From positions 62,001 to 126,000 of the forward strand of contig CAYVRT010000004.1 in NCBI GenBank assembly GCA_964453115.1: 64,000 nucleotides of DNA. The letters run 5' to 3'. Shown here one piece after another: positions 15,632-23,940 of the stretch (position 1 is its first letter; the number at the start of each line of letters is the position of its first letter). Under the pieces are notes generated by a model. It was not told the origin of the DNA, searched no databases, and worked only from the letters and a program-made list of their open reading frames with translations. A program made the translations under genes and the position numbers. The stretch comes from JAIWNK01 sp964453115 (GTDB lineage Bacteria > Chloroflexota > Anaerolineae > Anaerolineales > Anaerolineaceae).

Positions 15632-17563
15632 TTAGCGCAGCAGTAGCGGCAAGAACAGGTTGGCATCTGGGTGGTGGATGGTTAGCCGGGTGCCTTGGGG
15701 AAGGACAAGGACATTGGGAATGGTGAGCTGCCCATGCGGTGTGGCTCGCACCCAGCCGCTATTGAGCAGAGTATGATCGTTAATACGCTCAGTACGCCAA
15801 TGGTAAACCCATCCAGGGCGAATGATGAACTGTTGCAAACGCCGCGGGGTAATATTGACGGTTTGGGGAATGCCGCTGTTACAGGGTGCATTCAGCAGGT
15901 CGGGTTGCACAGCACACAGACTGATTTGCCAGTCATTCGGTTCGTCTATAGGTAATCCGTCCCAGTTGTTCCAGGAAGATGACCAGCGCAGCGACGCATT
16001 ATAACGATAAAGGATGGTTTGGGGAGCGGGGTTTAGGCTGGAAAGGCTGAAGCCGGGGATTGTTTCGGCGCGCTGCACTTGCAGCCCGGCAAATGGGACG
16101 CCCTGGGCATTGGGCTGCAAATTGGGCGGTAAGCCAATGAATGCTTCGTTGTGGTGTTCATCATCGGTGATGCCGCCGCCCCAGGTCTGATTGGCCGAAT
16201 CGAGCAGCGGATAGAAGGGCAGGCCTTGCGTTTGCCAGGGGATGACGATGTCGTTGATGCCATGTGCAATACCGAACGGGGTGCTATCGGCGTGACGATG
16301 GATGAGCATTGCCTGATGATTTTGCCAATCCCAAATGCTGCTGCCCTGATAGGGTTGGAGTGGGTCGGCCCAATGATTGGGCGCTTGGAGCAGGATGGGC
16401 AGGTTGTGTGCCGGGTTGCCCCATTTTTCGGTTGCATCGGCGCGTAAATCTATTCCTCCGCCGCTTTCCAGGCTGCGGTAATTGGTGACTGGTTGGCTGG
16501 CATAGGCGGCAGCAAAGACGTTGGGGTAGCGCAGGGCCAATGCCAGTGTGCCGCTTCCGCCCATTGAGTGACCGTAGATGTAAATGCGATTGGGGTCTAT
16601 GGCTGGGGTGAGGGACGGGCGTTGCAGGTCATAGATCATGCGTAGCAAACGTTGTTCTGTGTAGTTGATGATGGTGTCGCCGGGTTGCGGGATGCCACCC
16701 TGGCGGTAATCATGTTGCTGAGCAAACCCGAACCACCAGGTTTCTCCCTGGTCTACCGGGTAGAGGAAATAGGCACAGTAGGGCGGTGCCCAATTGTCAT
16801 ATGCTTCATATGCGTTGTTGCCCCAGCCATGCAAGATAACGATTAGCGGCAGGGAGCGGGGCATGGAAGAGGAACAATTGCTTGGGTCTGGATGGACAAC
16901 AATGTAATCATAGGCATATTGCAGTCGGTAGGGGGCGTTGGGGTGATTCGATGAAAGCCCGTACCAATTGTTGTTGGGGTTGGGAGCATGGAAACTGGCG
17001 TTCCAGGTGTGCAAATCCATATACTGGATATATACCTGGGCGTTCGGGGCAGGGTGCACGTTGGTGCGGATTGGCAGCGGGTCGGTTGCAACTTCATCGA
17101 GTGGGCCAATGCTATAACCAGGAAGCAGCGTCTCGCTGCCATCGGGTGGCAAGACTGTGACGGCGTAGTAGCCTGGACCAGCGGAAACTTCGTCGGCAGA
17201 GAGCGTCCAGACCAGCACGCCAATTTCAGCGGGTAGCTCTCCGCCTTCTTCGGTGATGATCAATCGTTCGGCATAACGCTCAGACCATGTGTTGCTGCTG
17301 TTGCGGTACCAATTGGCATAGAATTGAGCTGAATCTTCTGGCACTTCCTTTAGTAGCTGGGCTGTGGACAGGTTGCTGCTATGGATGGGGAGCGTGTGCC
17401 GGTAGACGCGGTAGCGTTCGTGGTCCCATTCGCTGCGTTCTGGCCAGGTTAGGAAGGTTTGACCGCTCCGGTGAACGGCTTGCAGACCTTCGAGCGCGGC
17501 AACAGGGCTGGGTATGGGGAAAAGGAGCAGGTAGACAATCAGTAGAACGGTCAGGAAGCGCAT
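15632..17563 (-). CDS. Secreted alpha/beta-hydrolase (esterase/depolymerase type) with N-terminal Fn3-like domain
   Basis: A 643-residue exported protein. A signal peptide covers the first ~23 residues (hydrophobic core FLTVLLIVYLLLFPI, cut near VAA). A fibronectin-III-like region follows (VHRSGQTFLTW ... YRVYRH). The catalytic domain shows LIVILHGWGNNAYE as oxyanion strand, YGHSMGGSGTLALALRYP as nucleophile elbow near residue 330, and later H-containing loops such as HGINDIVIPW that could hold the catalytic acid and histidine. It resembles PHB-depolymerase/feruloyl-esterase-type enzymes; the substrate is unknown. The last residues, NLFLPLLLR, resemble a short C-terminal motif that I recall from exported Chloroflexota proteins. 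A consensus promoter sits 9 bases from the ATG and there is no ribosome-binding site, so the mRNA is probably leaderless. Confidence 0.78.
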   Translation of the reverse strand: MRFLTVLLIVYLLLFPIPSPVAALEGLQAVHRSGQTFLTWPERSEWDHERYRVYRHTLPIHSSNLSTAQLLKEVPEDSAQFYANWYRNSSNTWSERYAERLIITEEGGELPAEIGVLVWTLSADEVSAGPGYYAVTVLPPDGSETLLPGYSIGPLDEVATDPLPIRTNVHPAPNAQVYIQYMDLHTWNASFHAPNPNNNWYGLSSNHPNAPYRLQYAYDYIVVHPDPSNCSSSMPRSLPLIVILHGWGNNAYEAYDNWAPPYCAYFLYPVDQGETWWFGFAQQHDYRQGGIPQPGDTIINYTEQRLLRMIYDLQRPSLTPAIDPNRIYIYGHSMGGSGTLALALRYPNVFAAAYASQPVTNYRSLESGGGIDLRADATEKWGNPAHNLPILLQAPNHWADPLQPYQGSSIWDWQNHQAMLIHRHADSTPFGIAHGINDIVIPWQTQGLPFYPLLDSANQTWGGGITDDEHHNEAFIGLPPNLQPNAQGVPFAGLQVQRAETIPGFSLSSLNPAPQTILYRYNASLRWSSSWNNWDGLPIDEPNDWQISLCAVQPDLLNAPCNSGIPQTVNITPRRLQQFIIRPGWVYHWRTERINDHTLLNSGWVRATPHGQLTIPNVLVLPQGTRLTIHHPDANLFLPLLLR

Positions 17564-17572
17564 TCTATGTTT

Positions 17573-17601
17573 AGTATAGGAATAGCCGGGCAGTAAGTCA
17601 A
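17573..17601 (-). promoter_or_regulatory. Promoter of the secreted hydrolase gene, giving a 0-3 base leader
   Basis: Minus strand TTGACT, 17-bp spacer, TATACT. The -10 ends 9 bases before the ATG, so initiation is expected at or up to 3 bases upstream of the start codon. Confidence 0.65.
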
Positions 17602-17661
17602 TCGCTAGCCCGAAAGTGGTGTAAAATTGTCTGAAATTTCATCCTGGAGAAAGAGCGAAGT

Positions 17662-18879
17662 ATGGAAAAGCAAACCCCAATCGCAGTTTCTGGGCGTTGG
17701 GGGGGAGCCTTGCAGCGCGCAAGAGCTTGTTCGGCTGTTGAGGAGGCTTATGCGCTGATTGCTGCGCAATATGCCAGCCCGTTGTTGATTGGCCCGCCGG
17801 TCAATTTGGCATTGATGGATTTGGTGCGGCATTTGTTTACCGAGGAAGAGGCCAATCTGGTTCAGTATCTTCCCATTCCGTTTGGCTGCATGGCGGGGGA
17901 AGTGGCGGTGCGGGGGGGATGTTCGTTGGAGATGGCTTTGCATATTCTGGATGGATTGGCGGATGAGAAAGGGGTGCTATTTGCATTTGGGCAAGGGGCA
18001 ACGCGACGCTATTGTTTGCTGCCGCTTGTGCCAGGAACGTTTGAGATGGTGTTGATGCGTGTGGAAGATAATGGCCTGAATGATTGGCACCGCGAATTTG
18101 TGCATCTCTTTCGATTGGTGTTTGAAGGTGGTTATTTCGGCGAATACGTTCGCCGTCCGGTGCCTGTGCTGACGTATGTACCAGTGCATCAGGCCCTGGA
18201 TGGACGCTCATTGGCGATGCCAAGTAATTTTTTGGGCGAGTTATTTGACCGGTATCAGGTCTTTGGTGTGAGTTTGTGCCAATGTCGGATTGCTGCCGGT
18301 TTGGAAAATGTGGGGTGCGGCAAGCCATTGGAAACCTGTGTGACCTTTGGGGCATTGGCTGAATTGTTGATTCAGCGTGGCAAACTGCGGCGCATTTCGA
18401 GGAATGAGGCCTTGCAGATTAAGGCTGAAGCTGAACAGGCCGGGTTGGTTACATTTGTGGCTGCTGCCAATTTGCAGCCGAATGTGGGTGGGCTGAGCAG
18501 TGGGACGAGCTGTTCTTGCTGCGCGGATTGTTGTTACCCGATGAAGCTGCTCCGTCAATTGCATCAGCCTGGAATTGCTGCGCCACCGAGTTTTCGTCCG
18601 CAATGGGATTTGAAACGTTGTGGCCTGTGTGGGTTGTGTGTGAAGGCCTGTCCGGTGGGTGCTTTGCAATTGGAGGGAGGTGGAATTGAATATTTTCCAC
18701 AGCGCTGCATTGGTTGTGGATTGTGCGCGGCTGCTTGCCGGGTGAGGCATGCTTTGCAAATGCATCCGGTGGATGTGTTGCACAGGCCGCCGCCTGGAGT
18801 GTGGCAGGTCCTGGAGCGCTGTTTACCAAATTATTTGCACAATGTTTGGCGCGTGATGCGCAGTCGGCTGCACACCTGA
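17662..18879 (+). CDS. Cysteine-rich protein with two C-terminal 4Fe-4S clusters
   Basis: A 405-residue cytoplasmic protein. The N-terminal half looks like tandem winged-helix folds (for example FTEEEANLVQYLP and CSLEMALHILDGLADEKGVLF), a CQCR motif lies near residue 210, and a dense cysteine patch SCSCCADCCYP stands near 280-292. Two bacterial ferredoxin motifs follow, CGLCGLCVKACP and CIGCGLCAAACR. Proteins of this build occur in anaerobes and probably relay electrons or sense redox state; I cannot assign a partner. GGAGAAAG precedes the ATG. A weak TAAAAT at 17622-17627 may be its -10, back to back with the hydrolase promoter. The cysteine patch beyond the two standard clusters may hold another metal site. 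Confidence 0.72.
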   Translation: MEKQTPIAVSGRWGGALQRARACSAVEEAYALIAAQYASPLLIGPPVNLALMDLVRHLFTEEEANLVQYLPIPFGCMAGEVAVRGGCSLEMALHILDGLADEKGVLFAFGQGATRRYCLLPLVPGTFEMVLMRVEDNGLNDWHREFVHLFRLVFEGGYFGEYVRRPVPVLTYVPVHQALDGRSLAMPSNFLGELFDRYQVFGVSLCQCRIAAGLENVGCGKPLETCVTFGALAELLIQRGKLRRISRNEALQIKAEAEQAGLVTFVAAANLQPNVGGLSSGTSCSCCADCCYPMKLLRQLHQPGIAAPPSFRPQWDLKRCGLCGLCVKACPVGALQLEGGGIEYFPQRCIGCGLCAAACRVRHALQMHPVDVLHRPPPGVWQVLERCLPNYLHNVWRVMRSRLHT

Positions 18880-18979
18880 CAAATTTGTTATTGATCACTA
18901 CTTGCAAAAAGATTATTGGAAGAGGATAATTAAATCTGGCGAGAAATTCGTTTCGCTGATGATAGTGAAAGAGGTTGGC

Positions 18980-21823
18980 ATGACCGAGGCGCGGATTCTG
19001 ATTGTCGAGGATGATGGGATTATTGGGCGGCACATTCAGACTATTTTAACCCGTTTGGGATATCGGGTGTTGGGGGTGGCTGCTTCGGGCCAGGAGGCAA
19101 TTGAACTGACCAATCAGCAGGTGCCGGATTTGATTTTAATGGATATTTCGTTGCAGGGGGATATGGATGGTGTGGATGTGGCGGACTTTATTCGCCGCCG
19201 CCTGGATTTGCCAATTGTGTATCTGACAGCCTATAATGATGAGGCCACATTGCGCCGGGCGCGCATTTCTGACCCATTTGGGTATATTCTTAAGCCATTT
19301 GATGAGCGAACTCTGCACGCCACAATTGTGATGGCGTTGCATAAACATGAACTGAGCAGCCTGCTGAAGGAAAATGAGGAGCGAATGCGCTCACTGGTTG
19401 AAAACCAGGCCGAGGGTTTGGTGATTGTAGACCCGGATGAGGCATTTTCTTTTGCCAACCCAGCTGCAATTGAAATTTTTGGCAATCCTGAAGGTGGTCT
19501 AATTGGGCGGACATTGGCTGAATTTACAACCCCGGAGCAATTTGAACGAATTATGGAGCAGACACGGCTGCGCAGCCGAGGTGAGAAGAATTCGTATGAA
19601 ATCGAGATCATTCGTCCGGGGATGGATGCAAGACAGATTGTGGTGGTGGCTGCACCCTGGTTTGATAAGGAGGGGCGGTTTATTGGCACCTGTGCTGTGC
19701 TGCGAGATGTGACCGAGCAGAAGAAATCGGAAATGGCGGAACGCGAGCAGCGCGCACTGGCAGAGGCGCTGCGCGATACGGCTGCTGCTTTGACCAGTAC
19801 ATTGAATCTGGATGAGGTGCTGGAACGAATTTTGAACAATGTGGGGCGGGTGGTGCCGCATGATGCAGCAAGTGTGACGTTGATTGAAGATGGTATGGGT
19901 CGGGTGGTTCGCATTCAATCGGCCAGGCTGCCGGTGCGTCCGCAAATGCCTTTCGCACTGGCTGAGCGGCCGGTGCTGCGACGAGTGGCTGAGAGCGATG
20001 TTCCGATTGTGCTTGAGGATGTGCAACAGGAGGTTGAATGGAAGCCTGCGATTGGTGATTGGGTGCGCTCGTATTTGGGCACGCCAATTCGTTCGCATGG
20101 CCAGTGGATTGGTGTGCTGAATTTATATAGCGCTGAAAAGGGCTTTTTCACGTCTATTCACGCGGAGCGGATGCGAGCATTTGCCAACCAGGTAGCAATT
20201 GCTTTGGAGAACGCCCAGTTATATGATGAAGAACAGGAGCGCGGTAGCTATCTGGCTTTGCTAAACGACTTGACACAAACAGCCATTACCGCTGGTGGGT
20301 TTCAAGATATGTTGGAAAAAATGGCGGCTCAGATTGGATTGTTATTCCATGTGGATGGGGTGTATTTATTGTTTTGGGATGAGGAGCGGCAAATGGCCTC
20401 GCATGGGGTGGCTTGTGGCGTAGGCAGTGAACTGTATCCGATGCCCAATGTCCTGGCAGAAGAACAGGTGCTGACGGCTGTTGCTCTTTCGCAAATGCGG
20501 CCTTTGAATGTGCCGGATACGCATCAGTCGCCGTTTTTGGTGGGGGTCAAGGCCAGCAGCTGGCCGATTCAATCCTGTTTGGTGTTGCCTTTGGCTGCCG
20601 ATGGTAAGAAATTGGGTGCAATTTTGATTGGCAGCCTTGAGTCACGCTCGTTTAAGTACAAGGAAGCGCAACGTGGCGAGCAGGTGGCGCGGCAGGTGGC
20701 ACTGGCGATGGTGAAGGGCCGCTTGTTTGAGGAGGAGAGGCAGCGCGCCCGGCAGTTGGCGCGAGCGAATGCTTTGATTACTGCGCTGGCGCGTGTGGCT
20801 GCACGTTTTGAAACTTCCCTGACGCCGCAGCAGGTAATTGAGACACTGGTTAATGAGTTGGCTTCGATTCACGTGTCGTGTATTCTTTCACTTTCACAAT
20901 CCGCGGTACAGCAACAGGCTTTGCGCGTCACTTCGTTTGATTTTGACCGTGTGCGGTCTTTACCGGGCCTTTCGCAATTGACATTGGAGCGGGTAGTGGA
21001 TGGCTTTCGGCAGCAGCCAATTTATCAGAAATTGATTAGCCGCCGGCACGCCGATTATATTCCACACGCCATCACGTTACTGAACGAACTCAAACTGGAG
21101 CATTTTTCCACGCAGCAGATTGCACGCTTCATTGAGGCGGTTGCGATTACACAACAGACGCGAGCTGTATTTTTGCCCCTGGTGGTGGGTGAGCAAGAGA
21201 CGGGGCATTTGTGGCTGTGGGGTGAGGATTTGGAGGAAGGCGATTTGCCAGCGCTTTCGGTGTTTGCCAGCCAATTGGCAATTGCAGTTGAGAATGCTCG
21301 CCTCTATTCCGAGGTTCGACAATTGGCGATGACGGATGATTTGACCGGCCTGTATAACCGAAGATGTTTGTTCCAGATGGCGAATGAGCAAATCGCTGAT
21401 GCGCGTCAGACGGGGAGGCCCTTCTCTTTGATTATCATAGACCTGGACGAGTTTAAGGCAATTAATGATACATATGGGCATATCATTGGTGATATTGTCG
21501 TCCAGGGGGTGGCTGACCGTTGTCGTGTGAATGCCCGACGGGGTGATTCGTTGGGGCGGTATGGCGGCGATGAGTTTATTATGCTGCTCCCGGGCAGTTC
21601 GTTGGATGCGGCTGTGAATGTGGCTGAGCGGATTCGTTCTCTAATTCTGACGCAGCCAATTGAAACTTCGGCTGGGTCAATTTCGGTTACGGCCAGTTTG
21701 GGGGTTGCTAGTTTGAGTGATCATGATGTAGATTTGATCTCGTTATTGATTCGGGCCGATAAATCCATGTATGCGGCTAAGCAGGCTGGGCGGAATCAGG
21801 TGATGGTGGCAACAGCACAATGA
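18980..21823 (+). CDS. Response-regulator diguanylate cyclase REC-PAS-GAF-GAF-GAF-GGDEF
   Basis: A 947-residue cytoplasmic protein. The receiver domain (residues 4-120) has the acidic pair EDD, the phospho-acceptor Asp in LILMDISLQGDMDG and the KPFDE lysine. PAS (about 135-250), two clear GAF domains (about 260-430 and 430-600) and a third GAF-like stretch follow. The GGDEF domain has DDLTGLYNRR, the catalytic YGGDEF (about 862) and, five residues before it, an RRGD that fits the RxxD product-inhibition site, so cyclic-di-GMP synthesis under feedback control is expected. I chose the ATG at 18980 behind GAGG, since the receiver begins there. Its last codon overlaps the histidine kinase gene, whose product presumably phosphorylates it. 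Confidence 0.9.
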   Translation: MTEARILIVEDDGIIGRHIQTILTRLGYRVLGVAASGQEAIELTNQQVPDLILMDISLQGDMDGVDVADFIRRRLDLPIVYLTAYNDEATLRRARISDPFGYILKPFDERTLHATIVMALHKHELSSLLKENEERMRSLVENQAEGLVIVDPDEAFSFANPAAIEIFGNPEGGLIGRTLAEFTTPEQFERIMEQTRLRSRGEKNSYEIEIIRPGMDARQIVVVAAPWFDKEGRFIGTCAVLRDVTEQKKSEMAEREQRALAEALRDTAAALTSTLNLDEVLERILNNVGRVVPHDAASVTLIEDGMGRVVRIQSARLPVRPQMPFALAERPVLRRVAESDVPIVLEDVQQEVEWKPAIGDWVRSYLGTPIRSHGQWIGVLNLYSAEKGFFTSIHAERMRAFANQVAIALENAQLYDEEQERGSYLALLNDLTQTAITAGGFQDMLEKMAAQIGLLFHVDGVYLLFWDEERQMASHGVACGVGSELYPMPNVLAEEQVLTAVALSQMRPLNVPDTHQSPFLVGVKASSWPIQSCLVLPLAADGKKLGAILIGSLESRSFKYKEAQRGEQVARQVALAMVKGRLFEEERQRARQLARANALITALARVAARFETSLTPQQVIETLVNELASIHVSCILSLSQSAVQQQALRVTSFDFDRVRSLPGLSQLTLERVVDGFRQQPIYQKLISRRHADYIPHAITLLNELKLEHFSTQQIARFIEAVAITQQTRAVFLPLVVGEQETGHLWLWGEDLEEGDLPALSVFASQLAIAVENARLYSEVRQLAMTDDLTGLYNRRCLFQMANEQIADARQTGRPFSLIIIDLDEFKAINDTYGHIIGDIVVQGVADRCRVNARRGDSLGRYGGDEFIMLLPGSSLDAAVNVAERIRSLILTQPIETSAGSISVTASLGVASLSDHDVDLISLLIRADKSMYAAKQAGRNQVMVATAQ

Positions 21824-23835
21824 GACATTTGGGGAAATGGTTGCTTAGAAAGTTTTTGACCCCGGCAGGTTCACGGGACGAGGAGCGGCAACGGTCGTTT
21901 TCCTTGCTTTTACTCATTTCAATTGGGGTTGCCGTGGTGGTGGTCATCTGGAATTCGTTTGCTGGGATGATTGGAATTTCACTGCTACACCTGGTGAGCA
22001 GTTCTCTGGCCTTGTTGGCGATGATTGTGTTTCTTGTGCTAAACCGCAAGGGGTTTCGGCGTGGTTTGGCATCTGCCTATGTACTGGTTTTGGTATGTGG
22101 CATAACGCTTTCATTTCCTCTCGAAATGTTGGAACGGGTTTTTGTCATCTATGTGCTGGCTTCATTTGTTGCTGCATTTTTGGTCGCTCCGCCGGTTGCT
22201 TTTCATGTAGCTGGTCTTTCGATGGTGGCATATACCTTGGCTTATCTGGCCGAGGTTGGGGCCGGAATCCCCTATAATTATTTTTCGGTTGTGGTACTGT
22301 GGGTGGGAGCGTTCTTTGCCTGGCTGGTATCCTGGCGGCTGGAATTGGCGGTGCGCGGAGCGGTGGAAACGCAAATGAATTACCTGACTCTGGTGGAACA
22401 CAACCCCGGTGTTGTGTATATGGTGGATGGTGGTCACCTGGGACGGTGGCTGTATGTGAGCGCTCGCATCACCGGATTGTTGGGCTTTAGCCCAGCCGAG
22501 TGGCTGAGCCGACCTTCGGCATGGCTTTCGGCCTTGCATGTTGAAGATCGGCAACGAGTTTTGGAGGAGGAAACTCGTTGCCGGGACGCCAATCTTCCTT
22601 TTGAGGCTGAGTATCGGTTGGTGGGAAAAAAAGGGCAGGTGGTGTGGGTCAGTGATTATACGGTGATTGTGCCGGGTTTTTTGGGGCGCAGTCAGGGTGT
22701 GCTGTTGGATGTGACACAACGCAAGCGCGCTGAACAAATTCGCGAGGCGACGTATCGCATTTCGCAGGCAGCCTATACGGCAGAGCGATTGGAAGATTTA
22801 TATGCTTCTATTCATCAGATTTTGAGTGAGTTGATCCCGGCGCGAAATTTTTACATTGCGCTCTATGATGCTGAGACAGATTTGCTGCACTTTCCTTATT
22901 TTGTGGATCAACACGATCCGCCGCCATCGGCTATTCATCCTGAGAAAACACTGACAGGATATGTGTTGAGAAGCGGAAGGCCCTTATTTGCTTCGCCACA
23001 AATTTATGAAGAGATGGCGCGGCAGGGGGTGGTATTGAGTCGGGGGCGGCCTTCGCTGGATTGGCTGGGGGTGCCTTTGTGGGTCAATAACCGTCCGATT
23101 GGGGTGATGGTAGTGCAGAGCTATATTGAGGGGGAGCGCTTTGACCAGGATGCGCTCAATATTTTGACTTTTATTTCGGCGCAGGTGGCAATGGCAATTG
23201 AACGCCGCCGGGCAGAGCAGCGCTTGATGGACATGTTGGGTGAAAAAGAAGTTTTGTTGCGCGAGGTGTACCATCGAGTCAAGAATAATTTGCAGGTTAT
23301 TTTGGGTTTGCTCAGCCTGCAATTGGAGACGGTAGAAAACCCATTGGCGCGCCAGGTGTTGAATGATACCAAGTCGCGCATTGGTTCTATGGCGCTGGTG
23401 CATCAACAATTGTATCAGGCGCAGAATCTTTCTCAAATTGACCTGGGGCAATATTTGCAGGAATTGGCACAACAAGTTCATCATGCTGCAACAAGTGGAC
23501 GGAATGTGCGCGTCTCTTTTGACGTGCAGCCAATTTTTGTGGCAGTAGATAAAGCGATTCCATGCGGTTTAATCGTCAATGAGTTGCTTTCGAATGCATT
23601 TAAATATGCCTTTCCCCAACGAGAAGGCCTGGTGCGGCTGATGCTGCGGAGTGAGGCTGGTGGGTGCATGTTGACTGTGCTGGATGATGGGGTGGGCCTG
23701 CCGGAGAGTGTCAATACGCAAGACCCACAGACTTTGGGGCTGCAAATTGTCAATATTCTGGTCAAGCAACTGCGCGGCCGTTTGAGCCTTTTGCCAGGGC
23801 CAGGGGCCGGATTTGAAATTTGGTTTCCAGATTAG
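21820..23835 (+). CDS. Membrane histidine kinase, PAS-GAF-HisKA_2 type
   Basis: A 671-residue sensor kinase. Five or six hydrophobic helices fill residues 25-175 with little exposed loop, suggesting that it senses something in or at the membrane. PAS (about 190-300) and GAF (about 310-465) follow. The phospho-acceptor box is REVYHRVKNNLQ (His about 484), characteristic of the HisKA_2 group, and the ATP-binding domain shows NELLSNAFKYAF, LDDGVGLPE and the GLQIVNILVKQL helix. It overlaps the preceding diguanylate cyclase by 4 bases (ATGA), so that protein's receiver is the obvious target. The signal is unknown. Confidence 0.88.
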   Translation: MRHLGKWLLRKFLTPAGSRDEERQRSFSLLLLISIGVAVVVVIWNSFAGMIGISLLHLVSSSLALLAMIVFLVLNRKGFRRGLASAYVLVLVCGITLSFPLEMLERVFVIYVLASFVAAFLVAPPVAFHVAGLSMVAYTLAYLAEVGAGIPYNYFSVVVLWVGAFFAWLVSWRLELAVRGAVETQMNYLTLVEHNPGVVYMVDGGHLGRWLYVSARITGLLGFSPAEWLSRPSAWLSALHVEDRQRVLEEETRCRDANLPFEAEYRLVGKKGQVVWVSDYTVIVPGFLGRSQGVLLDVTQRKRAEQIREATYRISQAAYTAERLEDLYASIHQILSELIPARNFYIALYDAETDLLHFPYFVDQHDPPPSAIHPEKTLTGYVLRSGRPLFASPQIYEEMARQGVVLSRGRPSLDWLGVPLWVNNRPIGVMVVQSYIEGERFDQDALNILTFISAQVAMAIERRRAEQRLMDMLGEKEVLLREVYHRVKNNLQVILGLLSLQLETVENPLARQVLNDTKSRIGSMALVHQQLYQAQNLSQIDLGQYLQELAQQVHHAATSGRNVRVSFDVQPIFVAVDKAIPCGLIVNELLSNAFKYAFPQREGLVRLMLRSEAGGCMLTVLDDGVGLPESVNTQDPQTLGLQIVNILVKQLRGRLSLLPGPGAGFEIWFPD

Positions 23836-23848
23836 CACCTTGCGCCCC

Positions 23849-23876
23849 TTGACTTATCTGGATTTCAATAGATAAT
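23849..23876 (+). promoter_or_regulatory. Promoter of the Clp-like/YbjN-like/PP2C-like module
   Basis: TTGACT (23849-23854), 16-bp spacer, GATAAT (23871-23876). It lies just after the kinase gene and separates the two transcription units; the start codon of the AAA+ gene lies about 58 bases beyond the expected start and has GGAGG. Confidence 0.6.
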
Positions 23877-23881
23877 TGAAA
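23863..23881. promoter_or_regulatory. Palindromic operator candidate across the -10 of the Clp-like module
   Basis: A perfect inverted repeat, TTTCAAT - 5 bases - ATTGAAA, covers the -10 hexamer. A dimeric repressor bound there would block RNA polymerase. I do not recognise it as a CtsR, HrcA or LexA site. Confidence 0.5.
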
Positions 23882-23940
23882 CATCTGCTGCGCGCGGGGA
23901 TTGGCAGGCAGAAAACGATTTTTTATTACTTGGAGGACGT

